From contig NZ_JACHEH010000004.1 of the NCBI RefSeq assembly GCF_014201415.1, positions 434,001 through 498,000 of the forward strand: 64,000 nucleotides of DNA. Reading direction: 5' to 3'. A program made the translations under genes and the position numbers. The notes under the pieces are model-generated. The model was not told the DNA's origin. It ran no database searches and saw nothing but the letters and a program-made list of their open reading frames with translations. Shown here piece by piece: positions 1 to 8,317 of this stretch. Positions within the stretch are counted from its first letter, which is position 1. The number at the start of each line of letters is the position of its first letter. The stretch is from Chelatococcus composti (GTDB lineage: Bacteria > Pseudomonadota > Alphaproteobacteria > Rhizobiales > Beijerinckiaceae).

Positions 1-337
1 TCAGCAGCCCCGCGCCGTAATAGGCGAGGATGAAGTTGCTGGAGAACATCAGCACGCCCATCAGCGCAAAGCGGGCGTGGTCGGCGAGCGGATAGCGCAG
101 GCGCATGCCACGCGCCGCAGCCCAGGCCATCATCACCGGCGCCGCGAGCAGGAAGCGCCAGACGATCGACACCTCCGGCGCGACCACGCCGACTTGCAGC
201 TTCATGGCATACCAGCTCGTCCCCCAGCAGAAGACGAGCAGGGCATAGAGGGCGAGCGTGCCGCCCGCGAGGCCCTGACGGCCCGCCGGCGCACCGGTTG
301 CTCTCGTTTCGTCGGAAGACAAGGCCGGATTCCGCAT
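1..337 (-). CDS. EamA/DMT-family transporter, N-terminal part (runs off the left edge)
   Basis: Reading the minus strand from an ATG at 337 gives an uninterrupted 112-residue reading frame that leaves the window at base 1. It starts MRNPALSSDETR, then has a hydrophobic segment (ALYALLVFCWGTSWYAMK) and two more (FLLAAPVMMAWAAA; LMGVLMFSSNFILAYYGAGL). The W-G-T-S-W-Y pattern in the first helix and alternating helices with short loops are typical of EamA drug/metabolite transporters, which are inner-membrane proteins of about 290-300 residues with ten helices. The substrate cannot be inferred. It lies downstream of gshA in the same orientation with about 97 bases between them. The three remaining quarters of the gene are outside the window. 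Confidence 0.8.
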   Translation of the reverse strand, partial: MRNPALSSDETRATGAPAGRQGLAGGTLALYALLVFCWGTSWYAMKLQVGVVAPEVSIVWRFLLAAPVMMAWAAARGMRLRYPLADHARFALMGVLMFSSNFILAYYGAGLL

Positions 338-434
338 GCGCCGCTATGCTAGCCGCGAGTGTCCGCCCCGACCAATGCGGAGCGATGATGAAAACCATGC
401 ACGGCGCTGATCGGTGGATCCGCCGCGCATGCGA

Positions 435-1805
435 TCAGTAGACGCACTCGACGAAGGCGGGATCGACCGAGCCCTGCCATGGGCCGTGGCAGCGGGCCAG
501 CAGATCCTCGGCGAGCGTACGCCTCTCGGCGACGATCCTGTCGAGCGGGTCGAGGAAATGGGTCTCGTCGCGCCCCTCGGCATCGAGCCGCCTGCGGCGG
601 GCGAGCCCGGTGCGCGCGATGTCGAGAACCTCGCGGCCGAGCTCGGCAAGGCTGCGCCCGCCGATGGTGGCGGCGAGCCCGCTGCGCGGGACGGCCTCGC
701 GCAGCCCCTGCCTGTCCGCCGCGCTCCAGCCCTTCACCAGGTCCCATGCCGCATCGAGGCACCCCTCGTCGTAGAGCAGGCCGACCCAAAAGGCCGGCTC
801 GGCGCAGAGCATGTTCGTCGGCCCGACGTCGGAGCCCCGCATCTCGAGGAACCGCTTGAGGCGCACCTCTGGAAAGAGCGTCGAGAGATGGTTGGCCCAG
901 TCTGACATCGTCGCCCGCTCGCCGGGCAGCTGCGGCAGCCGGCCCTCGAGCAGGTCGCGGAAGGAGGCACCCGAGACGTCGTGGTAGGTGTCGCCGCGCT
1001 TGACGAAATACATCGGCACGTCGAGCGCCCAGTCCACATAGCGCTCGAAGCCCATGCCGTCCTCGAAGGCGAAGGGCAGCATGCCCGTGCGGTCGCGATC
1101 GGTATCCAGCCAGATGTGCGAGCGCATCGACAGGAAGCCGTTGGGCCGGCCCTCGGTGAAGGGCGAGTTGGCGAAGAGCGCGGTGGCGAGGGGCTGCAGC
1201 GCCAGCGCCACACGCAGCTTCTTCACCATGTCGACCTCGCTGCCGAAATCGAGGTTCACCTGCACCGTCGCCGTGCGGAACATCATGTCGAGGCCGAGGC
1301 TGCCGACCCTCGGCATGTAGCGGCGCATGATGTCGTAGCGGCTCTTCGGCATCACGGGCGTCTCCGCCCGCGTCCACTTGGGGCTCATGCCGATGGAGAG
1401 GAAGCTGATGCCAAGCGGGCGCGCGACCTCCTTGATCTGGGCGAGGTGGGCATGCACCTCGCCGCAGGTCTGATGCACGGTCTCGAGCGGCGCGCCAGAG
1501 AGCTCGAACTGGCCACCAGGCTCCAGCGAGATGGCGCCGCCGCCCGTCACGTCATAGAGGCCGATGGGGCGGTCCCCCTCCATGATGGGCTCCCAGCCGA
1601 GCAGCCCCTGCATGCCCTCCAGCAGCCGCCGCACGCCCCGTTCGCCCTCGTAGGGCACGGGGGAGAAGTCTGCGGTGTAGAAGGGAATCTTTTCGTGTTC
1701 CGTGCCGATCCGCCACGCTTCCTTGGGTTTGCAGCCGGCTTCCACGTAAGCGACGAGATCGTCACGCGAGCCGATGGGGGTGGTGTCGGACACGTCGCGA
1801 GCCAT
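435..1805 (-). CDS. gshA: Glutamate--cysteine ligase
   Basis: 456 residues, full length for the plant/alphaproteobacterial type of glutamate-cysteine ligase, which makes gamma-glutamylcysteine, the first and usually limiting step of glutathione synthesis in the cytosol. Visible family features are the G-T-E-H-E-K motif (residues 34-39), the glycine-rich VTGGGAISLEPGGQFELSG stretch (about 86-104) that forms part of the ATP/glutamate site, and the MRSHIWLDTDRDRTG region in the middle. The ATG at 1805 lacks a strong Shine-Dalgarno sequence but fits the family N-terminus. The gene upstream on the same strand is a YbdK-type ligase of a different glutamate-cysteine-ligase-like family, so two such enzymes are neighbours. 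An EgtA-like role is less likely given the length and motifs. Confidence 0.95.
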   Translation of the reverse strand: MARDVSDTTPIGSRDDLVAYVEAGCKPKEAWRIGTEHEKIPFYTADFSPVPYEGERGVRRLLEGMQGLLGWEPIMEGDRPIGLYDVTGGGAISLEPGGQFELSGAPLETVHQTCGEVHAHLAQIKEVARPLGISFLSIGMSPKWTRAETPVMPKSRYDIMRRYMPRVGSLGLDMMFRTATVQVNLDFGSEVDMVKKLRVALALQPLATALFANSPFTEGRPNGFLSMRSHIWLDTDRDRTGMLPFAFEDGMGFERYVDWALDVPMYFVKRGDTYHDVSGASFRDLLEGRLPQLPGERATMSDWANHLSTLFPEVRLKRFLEMRGSDVGPTNMLCAEPAFWVGLLYDEGCLDAAWDLVKGWSAADRQGLREAVPRSGLAATIGGRSLAELGREVLDIARTGLARRRRLDAEGRDETHFLDPLDRIVAERRTLAEDLLARCHGPWQGSVDPAFVECVY

Positions 1806-1934
1806 GCAATGTCTTTCTCAAGAGCTGCCGCAGCATCGCGGCCCTGGAGGGTTCGGAGTCGGCTCTAGATAGGCCGCCTGCCCGGTCGCGGCAATGCTCC
1901 CGCGCAACAATCGTGGCGAGATCTGGGCAGCTCC

Positions 1935-3071
1935 TCAGGCCGGAGCGACGTTCACGGTCTCGCTCGCCAGCCAGTCGACGACGCCGACGAGCGCGGTGTG
2001 CTTGTCGAGCCCGCGGCCGATGCCCTCAAGATAGAGCGCCAGCTGCCGGTCGGCGCTCGTGCCGCGGCTGACGATCGTGCGCGCGTGGGCAATCTCGGCC
2101 GTGCAGCCGAGGGCCTCGGCATCCTCCGCCACGCGGTCGATGACGTCCTCCAGCACATCGCCGAAGGCGCGCGCTCCGCCGCCAGCCTCGTCGATGAGTG
2201 AACCGTGTACGCCGTAGCGCTGGGCGCGCCAGCAGTTCTCCGCGGCGATGGCGCGGTCGGCGCCGGTGAGGCCAGCCATGACGGCATCGTTGCGGTCGAG
2301 GTGGCGTACGAGGGCCCGATAGAGCGCCGCGATGGCGATGGCGTCGTCGAGGCTGGTGCAGGTGTCGCTGATCCTGAGCTCCAGCGTGCCGAGCCTCGCC
2401 GCCGGCCGCACCACCCACCACACGTAGCTCTCGTTGGCGATGGCGCCGGCGGCGACGAGCGCCTCGACGTAGCGGCGATAGTCGGCCTCGTCGGCAAACA
2501 GGTCTGGCAGCCAGGTGCGCGGCAGCTCACGATAGGCCGCGAGCCGGTAGCCGAGCAGCCCCGTGCGCCGCCCCTGCCAGAAGGGGGACGAGGTCGAGAG
2601 CCCGAGCAGCAGCGGCACGAAGGGCAGCAGCCGGCTCATGAGGTTCACGCGCCGCTCCGGGCACGGGACCGCCACATGTACGTGCAGGCCGCACAGCATG
2701 TTGCGCGTGCCAAGCATCTGCAGGTCGCGCATCAGCCGGTCGTAGCGCTCGGCCTCCGTGTGTCGCTGGTGCGCCCAGACGGCCGTGGGGTGCGTGCCGG
2801 AGGCGACAATGACGAGGCCGTGGTTGCGCGCGAGGGCGCCAAGCTCCTGCCGCAGCTCGGCGAGCACTGCGCGGGCCTCACCCATCGTTTCGCAGGGCGG
2901 CGTCGCAACCTCGATCTGGCTCTGCAGCATCTCGGTGCGCACCGCCTCGCCCATCCTGGCCCGGCACTCGTCGAGGAAGGCGCGCGCCGACTTGCGCCGG
3001 GGCCCGCGCGAAAGCGCGTCGCACAGAAAGTATTCCTCTTCGATGCCGAAGCCATAGCTGCGATCCATCAT
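1935..3071 (-). CDS. YbdK-type carboxylate-amine ligase (GCS2 family)
   Basis: About 378 residues. The N-terminus has the G-I-E-E-E-Y-F-L motif (about residues 9-16) that marks the GCS2/YbdK family, followed by the metal/ATP-site pattern CGLHVHVAVP and by WWVVRPAARLGTLELRISD. Family members such as E. coli YbdK show weak glutamate-cysteine ligase activity in vitro; the physiological substrate is unknown. Two tandem ATGs (3071 and 3068) follow the ribosome site AAGGA; the second has the better spacing (6 nt) and may be the real start, which would shorten the protein by one residue. The open frame continues far upstream into rsmE, but that part is a shadow. It lies between rsmE and gshA on the same strand. 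Confidence 0.88.
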   Translation of the reverse strand: MMDRSYGFGIEEEYFLCDALSRGPRRKSARAFLDECRARMGEAVRTEMLQSQIEVATPPCETMGEARAVLAELRQELGALARNHGLVIVASGTHPTAVWAHQRHTEAERYDRLMRDLQMLGTRNMLCGLHVHVAVPCPERRVNLMSRLLPFVPLLLGLSTSSPFWQGRRTGLLGYRLAAYRELPRTWLPDLFADEADYRRYVEALVAAGAIANESYVWWVVRPAARLGTLELRISDTCTSLDDAIAIAALYRALVRHLDRNDAVMAGLTGADRAIAAENCWRAQRYGVHGSLIDEAGGGARAFGDVLEDVIDRVAEDAEALGCTAEIAHARTIVSRGTSADRQLALYLEGIGRGLDKHTALVGVVDWLASETVNVAPA

Positions 3072-3172
3072 CCATCCTTCCGAGATAGCCGAATCGCGCC
3101 ATCGTCGACGCGAAATTGGGAAACACGCGGGAACGCCAATTGGCTCCCGCACCTGTCCCCGCAATCCCGGTG

Positions 3173-3922
3173 TCAGGCCCCCGGCACCCAGTCGCCCAGC
3201 GTCGCCTGGACGAGAGCGAGCGCAGCGACGGCTGCCGTGTCCGCCCGCAGGATGCGCGGCCCCAGCGACAGGACGAGCACATTGTCGCGCCGCTTCAGGA
3301 AGGTGCGCTCCTCCTCGCTGAAGCCGCCTTCGGGGCCGATGAGCACAGCGAGCGGCCCTCTCCGTGCCGCTGAAAGCGCGGCGAGCGGGTCGGCGACCGG
3401 TGCGGCCTCGTCGCAGAAGACGAGAAGACGGTCGGGCCCGAGGGCCGCCACGGCCGCCGCGAGCGGCTGCTCCTCGCCGATCTCGGGCAGGGTGAGGATA
3501 CCGCATTGCTCCGCCGCCTCGATGGCGTTGGCGCGCATACGTTCGATGTTGACGCGGCTCACCTGCGTATGGCGCGTGATCACGGGCCGGATGGCGGAGG
3601 CGCCCATCTCCACCGCCTTCTGCACCATGTAGTCGAGCCGGGCATGCTTGAGAGGCGCGAAGAGATAGTGCAGATCGCCGGGTGCGGGCTGGGGCCGCAG
3701 CCGGGCGACGACCGAGAGCTCCTCCGGCCGGCGGCGGCCAGCGATGACCTTTGCGTGCCACTCCCCCTCGCGCCCGTTGAAGACGAGGACGTCGGCACCC
3801 GCCCCGAGCCTCAGCACGTTACCGATGTAGTTGGCCTGCGCCTTGTCGAGCGGCACTGTTGCGCCCTCGGCAAGCGGGAAATCAACGAACAGGCGCGGCG
3901 CACGCGCGGAAATGTCAGGCAA
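3173..3922 (-). CDS. rsmE: 16S rRNA (uracil(1498)-N(3))-methyltransferase
   Basis: RsmE methylates U1498 of 16S rRNA with S-adenosylmethionine. With the start placed at a TTG (3922) the protein is 249 residues, the usual family length; the TTG is preceded by GGTGGAG at 7 nt spacing, while the longer open frame to 4021 adds a 33-residue tail unlike the family. The C-terminal half carries the SPOUT knot signatures LIGPEGGFSEEE and LGPRILRADTAAVAAL, and the N-terminal half has the PUA-like region (HYLFAPLKHARLDYMVQKAVEMGA at the linker). It is divergent from the small secreted-protein gene at 4141 and is followed on its own strand by the YbdK-type gene and gshA. Confidence 0.93.
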   Translation of the reverse strand: MPDISARAPRLFVDFPLAEGATVPLDKAQANYIGNVLRLGAGADVLVFNGREGEWHAKVIAGRRRPEELSVVARLRPQPAPGDLHYLFAPLKHARLDYMVQKAVEMGASAIRPVITRHTQVSRVNIERMRANAIEAAEQCGILTLPEIGEEQPLAAAVAALGPDRLLVFCDEAAPVADPLAALSAARRGPLAVLIGPEGGFSEEERTFLKRRDNVLVLSLGPRILRADTAAVAALALVQATLGDWVPGA

Positions 3923-4140
3923 TTTTGATCTCCACCGGCTGGATATGCCCCAGCAATACGTGATAAGTCGGCCTGCACGCCACCCGCGAGAAAAGCCGCC
4001 ACATTTGCCTGCTAGGGGCAAGCAGCCGGCGGGCGGAAGGTGGGCGCGACAGCGATGCCCGCTCGCCCCTTCGGGTGACGGCCGGATTGTTGCGGCGGGC
4101 CCGATGCGGTCGCCCCGTCGTCAATGGAAGGAAGACAGTC

Positions 4141-4611
4141 ATGGTACGCAGCTTTCGGGCGCGTCTCACGATGGGCATGATGGCCGCCGCGGCCCTCGTT
4201 GCCCCGCTCATGCTCGGCCTCGGCACCACACCGGCGTCCGCCCAGGCCTCGGGCTGCGAGCAGATCACCGGCTTCCTCAACGAACGCAAGTCGATCGTCG
4301 AACGCATCAACAAGCTCGGCAAGCAGCCCAAGGCTTCCGATGCCTGCACCCTGCTCACCCGCCTGTCCAAGAACGGCAACGAGACCATGAAATGGGTCGA
4401 TGCCAACAAGGACTGGTGCCAGATTCCGCAAGACTTCATCGACGGGCTGAAGGCCGACCACGCCAAGGTCACCAAGGTGCGCGGCCAGGCCTGCAGCGTC
4501 GCGGCCAAGCAGGCGCAGATGGAGAAACAGGCGCGCGAGCAGGGCCTGCTCGGCGGCGGGGGGGGTGACATCCTCACCGGGCCGATGCGTATTCCGCAGG
4601 GTGCGCTATGA
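4141..4611 (+). CDS. Small secreted protein of unknown function
   Basis: 156 residues from the ATG at 4141, which follows a strong GGAAGGA site at good spacing; an upstream in-frame start at 4075 is less likely. The N-terminus is a signal peptide: Arg-rich n-region, hydrophobic core (MMAAAALVAPLMLGLG) and a probable A-S-A cleavage site before QASGC. The mature part is mostly charged helix with four spaced cysteines (SGCEQ, DACTL, DWCQI, QACSV), suggesting two disulfides in the periplasm, and ends in a Gly-rich tail. Its stop overlaps the ubiA start (ATGA), so the two are translationally coupled. I do not recognise the family; similar small proteins next to ubiA are hypothetical. Confidence 0.8.
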   Translation: MVRSFRARLTMGMMAAAALVAPLMLGLGTTPASAQASGCEQITGFLNERKSIVERINKLGKQPKASDACTLLTRLSKNGNETMKWVDANKDWCQIPQDFIDGLKADHAKVTKVRGQACSVAAKQAQMEKQAREQGLLGGGGGDILTGPMRIPQGAL

Positions 4612-5555
4612 CAGCCGCGCCGCAGCCCTTCGACCAGCCGGTCGCGGATGCTGCAGCCGGCAACTGGGTGGACCGCTACGCGCCACCTGCATCGCGACCC
4701 TACCTGCGGCTCGCCCGCATGGACCGCCCGATCGGGTGGTGGCTCCTGCTGCTGCCGTGCTGGTGGTCGCTCGCGCTCGCGGCCATCGCCACCGGCACCG
4801 TCCCCAACCTCTGGTACGCCCTGCTCTTCTTCATCGGGGCGGTGGCGATGCGCGGCGCCGGCTCGACCTACAACGACATCGTCGACCGCGACCTCGACGG
4901 CATGGTGGCGCGCACGCGCATGCGGCCCCTGCCCTCCGGCCAGGTCAAGGTGGCCGGCGCGGCCGCATTCCTCGTGCTGCAGGCGCTCGTCGGCCTCGCC
5001 GTGCTGCTGCAGTTCAACGACTTCGCGATTCTCGTCGGCTTCCTGTCGCTGGTCCCGGTTGCCATCTACCCCTTCATGAAGCGCTTCATGTCGATGCCGC
5101 AGCTCGTGCTCGGCCTCGCCTTCGCATGGGGTGGCCTCATCGGCTGGGCGGTGGTGACGGAAACCCTCGCGGCGCCGGCCTATCTCGCCTATGCGGCGGC
5201 GATCTTCTGGACCATCGGCTACGACACGATCTACGCCCTGCAGGACATCGAGGATGATCCCATCGCGGGCATCAAGTCCTCGGCGCGGCTCTTCGGCAGC
5301 GAGGCTGCGACAGGCGTGGCGGTGTGCTACGCGGTGGCCGTGGTGCTCGTCGGGCTGGCAGCGCACATGGCCGGCGGCGGCCTCCTCGCCTTTGTCGCTG
5401 TGGGCGCGTTCGCTCTGCACCTTGCCTGGCAGGTGCGCTCCATCGAGCTCGACACCCCCCAGAAGGCCCTGCGCCTCTTCAAGTCGAACCGCGACGCCGG
5501 GCTGATCCTCGCGCTCGGACTCGCCGCCGACGCCCTGCTGCGCGCCTCGTTCTGA
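4608..5555 (+). CDS. ubiA: 4-hydroxybenzoate polyprenyltransferase
   Basis: 315 residues. UbiA is an inner-membrane enzyme that joins the polyprenyl chain to 4-hydroxybenzoate in ubiquinone synthesis. The first Asp-rich motif N-D-I-V-D-R-D-L-D is at residues 89-97 and the second (YALQDIEDD) is near residues 212-220; both bind Mg-diphosphate. Eight or so hydrophobic helices are visible, and MDRPIGWWLLLLPCWWSLAL just after the N-terminus is typical of UbiA. The start overlaps the stop of the secreted-protein gene by four bases. It converges with the DUF6101-like gene, whose stop lies only a few bases downstream. Confidence 0.96.
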   Translation: MTAAPQPFDQPVADAAAGNWVDRYAPPASRPYLRLARMDRPIGWWLLLLPCWWSLALAAIATGTVPNLWYALLFFIGAVAMRGAGSTYNDIVDRDLDGMVARTRMRPLPSGQVKVAGAAAFLVLQALVGLAVLLQFNDFAILVGFLSLVPVAIYPFMKRFMSMPQLVLGLAFAWGGLIGWAVVTETLAAPAYLAYAAAIFWTIGYDTIYALQDIEDDPIAGIKSSARLFGSEAATGVAVCYAVAVVLVGLAAHMAGGGLLAFVAVGAFALHLAWQVRSIELDTPQKALRLFKSNRDAGLILALGLAADALLRASF

Positions 5556-5559
5556 GCAT

Positions 5560-6060
5560 TCAGTCCCGCGCCATCATGTCCCGGCCGTGAACGCGGACGG
5601 GGCGCAGCAGCGGCTTGCCGGTCTTGCGCCGCACGAGGAAGCGTGGCCGGCGGCCGCTGAGCAGCCCGTGACGGCGGCGGATGCGGATCGGCCCCAGCAG
5701 CAGCCGTCCGACCTGCGGGCGGGGGCAGACAAGCACCCCGTCCTCGCGCTCCAGCATCAGCGGCAGGCCCGAAGCCGCAGCGACGGCGCGCCAGACGGCA
5801 GCAATGTCGCCGTCGTCCCAGCGGCCGATGACGAGGTCCTGCCGCCGGTCCTGTCCGACGAGCACGAGCTCGAACATCTCGGCATCGCCCCCGTCCTGCG
5901 CGAAGCGTACGGCCACGCCCGTAAAGGTGCCTGTCGCAGCCGTGGTGACAACCCGCGCGCCCGGAAGCTTCATCACGATGTCGTTGAAGGAAATGGCTTC
6001 GCCGGTGGCGGGTTGCACATGGCAACCCGCCCCGGCGGCCGAGTGCTTTCCTGCCGCCAT
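5560..6060 (-). CDS. DUF6101-like protein
   Basis: 166 residues from the ATG at 6060, preceded by AAGAGG at 7 nt; the open frame extends 18 codons further to 6114 but without a better start. The sequence begins MAAGKHSAAGAGCHVQP, contains a globular stretch (residues about 20-110: KLPGARVVTTAATGTFTGVA, FELVLVGQD, AVWRAVAAASGLPLMLE) and ends in a very basic tail (RIRRRHGLLSGRRPRFLVRRK). This layout, with a conserved Arg-rich GRRPRFL-type C-terminus, resembles the DUF6101 family of Hyphomicrobiales proteins; I recognise the resemblance only by eye. Function unknown; the basic tail could bind nucleic acid or anionic lipid. Confidence 0.65.
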   Translation of the reverse strand: MAAGKHSAAGAGCHVQPATGEAISFNDIVMKLPGARVVTTAATGTFTGVAVRFAQDGGDAEMFELVLVGQDRRQDLVIGRWDDGDIAAVWRAVAAASGLPLMLEREDGVLVCPRPQVGRLLLGPIRIRRRHGLLSGRRPRFLVRRKTGKPLLRPVRVHGRDMMARD

Positions 6061-6355
6061 GTCGACGCCTCTTGTTCTGACGCTCCCGCGCGGCGCTCTC
6101 TTTTGTCGGAGCACTCGCGCCTTGTGCCGGCAATATTGCGCGCCAGCGGCCCAAAAGGCCTTAACGGGTTGGGTTAAGACCTTCTTGCCGCCGGCGTTTC
6201 GATGGGGATGCTCAACGAAACCTTTCTGCTCGCCGAGCGCGTTCGCGGCTGGGCACAGAGTGCGTGCGACAGCACGCCGCCCGGCTATTGCAGCGGTGGC
6301 GGGGGGCCTTTACAAGTCCGCCCATCCAGGAACGTCCAAAGAGCCTGCGGGGACG

Positions 6356-7177
6356 ATGCTCGCCTCCCATCCGGACATGGCTGCCAAGCTGCGCGTCCTC
6401 TTCCGCGAGACGGCGCGCGAGGCTGGCCTTGCGGCGCTCTCCTATTTCCGCGCCGGGCAGACGACTCGGGCCGACGTGTGGTCGAAAGCCGGAGGCTCCC
6501 CAGTAACGGAGGCCGACATCGCGCTCGACCGGCTCATCGCCGAGCGGCTGCGCGAGGCCATGCCCGAGGCGGGGTGGCTCTCGGAGGAGACGGCGGACGA
6601 CCCGTCGCGGCTCTCGAAATCCCTCGTTTTCGTGGTCGATCCCATCGACGGCACGCGCGCCTTCATGCAGGGCGGCCCCGACTGGGCGATCTCAATCGCT
6701 CTCCTGCAGGACGGGGAGCCGCTCGCTGCCATCCTTCACGCGCCCGCGCTCGGCGTGACCTATGAGGCCCACCGTGGCCTCGGCGCGCTGCGCAACGGCG
6801 AGCCTCTGCCCCGCCGTCTTGCGGAGGGAGCGGCGCATGCCCCCATGCGCGTCGCCGGCCCGGCCATGCTGACGAAGCGCCTGCTGCCCTCCTTCGGCGC
6901 CATCGACGTGGTGCCCAAGATCCCCTCGCTGGCGCTGCGCCTCGCGCGCGTGGCGGATGGCGCCCTCGACGTGGGCCTTGCCTCCGCCAACGCGCACGAC
7001 TGGGACATCGCCGCGAGCGACCTCATCCTGTCGGAGACCGGCGTGGTCCTGACAGGTCTCACGGGCGAGCGCCCCGGCTTCAACCGGCCGAGCCCGGTGC
7101 ACAGCCCGCTTGTCGCCTCTCCCGGCGCACTTCATCCACGCGTGCTCGACGCGCTCGCCGAAGGAGCGACGGCGTGA
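6356..7177 (+). CDS. cysQ: Inositol-monophosphatase-family phosphatase, CysQ-like
   Basis: 273 residues from the ATG at 6356; the open frame upstream is a shadow of the minus-strand gene. The metal and phosphate motifs of the Li-sensitive phosphatase family are present: W-L-S-E-E near residues 74-78, D-P-I-D-G-T at 95-100, and A-H-D-W-D-I-A-A in the C-terminal third. In alphaproteobacteria this position is usually annotated as 3'(2'),5'-bisphosphate nucleotidase, which removes PAP formed by sulfate assimilation; an inositol or sugar phosphatase cannot be excluded from sequence alone. The DUF4170 gene and the lipid A genes follow on the same strand. Confidence 0.85.
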   Translation: MLASHPDMAAKLRVLFRETAREAGLAALSYFRAGQTTRADVWSKAGGSPVTEADIALDRLIAERLREAMPEAGWLSEETADDPSRLSKSLVFVVDPIDGTRAFMQGGPDWAISIALLQDGEPLAAILHAPALGVTYEAHRGLGALRNGEPLPRRLAEGAAHAPMRVAGPAMLTKRLLPSFGAIDVVPKIPSLALRLARVADGALDVGLASANAHDWDIAASDLILSETGVVLTGLTGERPGFNRPSPVHSPLVASPGALHPRVLDALAEGATA

Positions 7178-7241
7178 GCGCGCGTGGCCCGGCCGGGCCC
7201 CTCTGTCCATCAACCTCGACCATCACGGGATCTGTGAGATC

Positions 7242-7484
7242 ATGAGCGAGACGACACCGAACAAGCAGCTTCTGCACCTCGTCTTCGGCGGCGAGCTGGA
7301 AAGCCTCGACGGCGTCACGTTCCGCGATCTCGACAACCTCGACATCGTCGGCATCTACCCGAACTACGCAACCGCCTACGCGGCCTGGAAGGCCAAGGCC
7401 CAGGCGACCGTGGACAACGCCCACATGCGCTACTTCATCGTCCACCTGCACCGCCTGCTGGACCCGACGGGGACATCGGCCTGA
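7242..7484 (+). CDS. DUF4170-domain protein
   Basis: 80 residues starting at ATG 7242 (MSETTPNKQLLHLVFGGELE). The compact sequence, with LLHLVFGGEL near the start, F-x-D-L-x-x-L-D-I-V-G-I-Y in the middle and Y-F-I-V-H-L-H-R-L at the end, matches the small DUF4170 family found in Rhizobiales next to lipid A genes. The function is unknown. It has no signal peptide or membrane segment, so it should be cytosolic. It sits 16 bases upstream of the DUF374 acyltransferase and is probably co-transcribed with it; an accessory role in lipid A synthesis is a guess from position only. Confidence 0.85.
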   Translation: MSETTPNKQLLHLVFGGELESLDGVTFRDLDNLDIVGIYPNYATAYAAWKAKAQATVDNAHMRYFIVHLHRLLDPTGTSA

Positions 7485-7500
7485 GACGGGGCCGGGCTCC

Positions 7501-8223
7501 ATGGCGCTTCTCAAGCGGATCAGCCGGTCACGCCCCGTGCAGGCAGCCCTCGGGCGCCTGCTCTGCGGCTATCTGCGCCTCGTCCAGCGCACCAACCGCT
7601 TCGTCATGGAGCCTGCCGATATCTATGATCGCGTCGGGCCGATGATGCCCGTCATCGTCGCGATGTGGCATGGACAGCATTTCATGGTGCCTTTCGCACG
7701 CCGTCCGCAGGACAGGGCCGCGGCGCTCGTTTCGCGCCACGGCGATGGCGAGTTCAACGCCATTGCGCTCCAGCACCTCGGCATCCGGGCCATCCGCGGC
7801 TCCGGCGCGCGCGGGGCCAAGGTGCGCGAGAAGGGAGGCGCCGCGGCCGTGCGCCACCTCCTGCGTGCACTCAAGGACGGCGAGATGGTGGTGATGACCG
7901 CGGACGTGCCGAAGGTCTCGCGCGTCTGCGGCGAGGGCATCATCCTGCTGGCCAAGCTGTCAGGCCGCCCGGTGGTGCCCGTTGCCGTTGTCACCAGTCG
8001 CCGCATCGATTTCAACAGCTGGGACCATGCCTCCATCGGCCTGCCCTTCGGCCGCGGCGCCATCGTCATCGGCGAGCCGATACATGTTGCGCCCGACGCC
8101 GATCCGGGCGCCATGGAGCAGGCGCGCCTCGCGGTCGAGCGCAGCCTCGATGCCGTCCACGAACGGGCCTATGCCCTCGTGGGCTCCCGCGACCCCGGCG
8201 CCAAGCGGGCGGAGGCGGCCTGA
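7501..8223 (+). CDS. DUF374 lysophospholipid-acyltransferase-family protein
   Basis: 240 residues. The N-terminal segment (residues about 10-35) is weakly hydrophobic, followed by MMPVIVAMWHGQHFMVPF and LVSRHGDGEFNAIALQHLGIRAIRGSG. The S-R-H-G-D-G-E motif corresponds to the H-x4-D-type catalytic motif of the family, which also includes LpxL acyltransferases. The block GILLAKLSGRPVVPVAV is the usual glycerolipid-binding region. DUF374 proteins lie next to waaA in many alphaproteobacteria and are thought to acylate a lipid A or phospholipid intermediate at the inner face of the inner membrane; the exact substrate is inference. It is followed by waaA and lpxK. Confidence 0.85.
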   Translation: MALLKRISRSRPVQAALGRLLCGYLRLVQRTNRFVMEPADIYDRVGPMMPVIVAMWHGQHFMVPFARRPQDRAAALVSRHGDGEFNAIALQHLGIRAIRGSGARGAKVREKGGAAAVRHLLRALKDGEMVVMTADVPKVSRVCGEGIILLAKLSGRPVVPVAVVTSRRIDFNSWDHASIGLPFGRGAIVIGEPIHVAPDADPGAMEQARLAVERSLDAVHERAYALVGSRDPGAKRAEAA

Positions 8224-8317
8224 TGAAGACGTTGTCCACGCTTCGACCGGCCAAGTGCCCCGCGCGGCCCACCGAACGCCGGGGCCTGCCGGCGCCGGCA
8301 CAGGGATGGGCGGCCGC

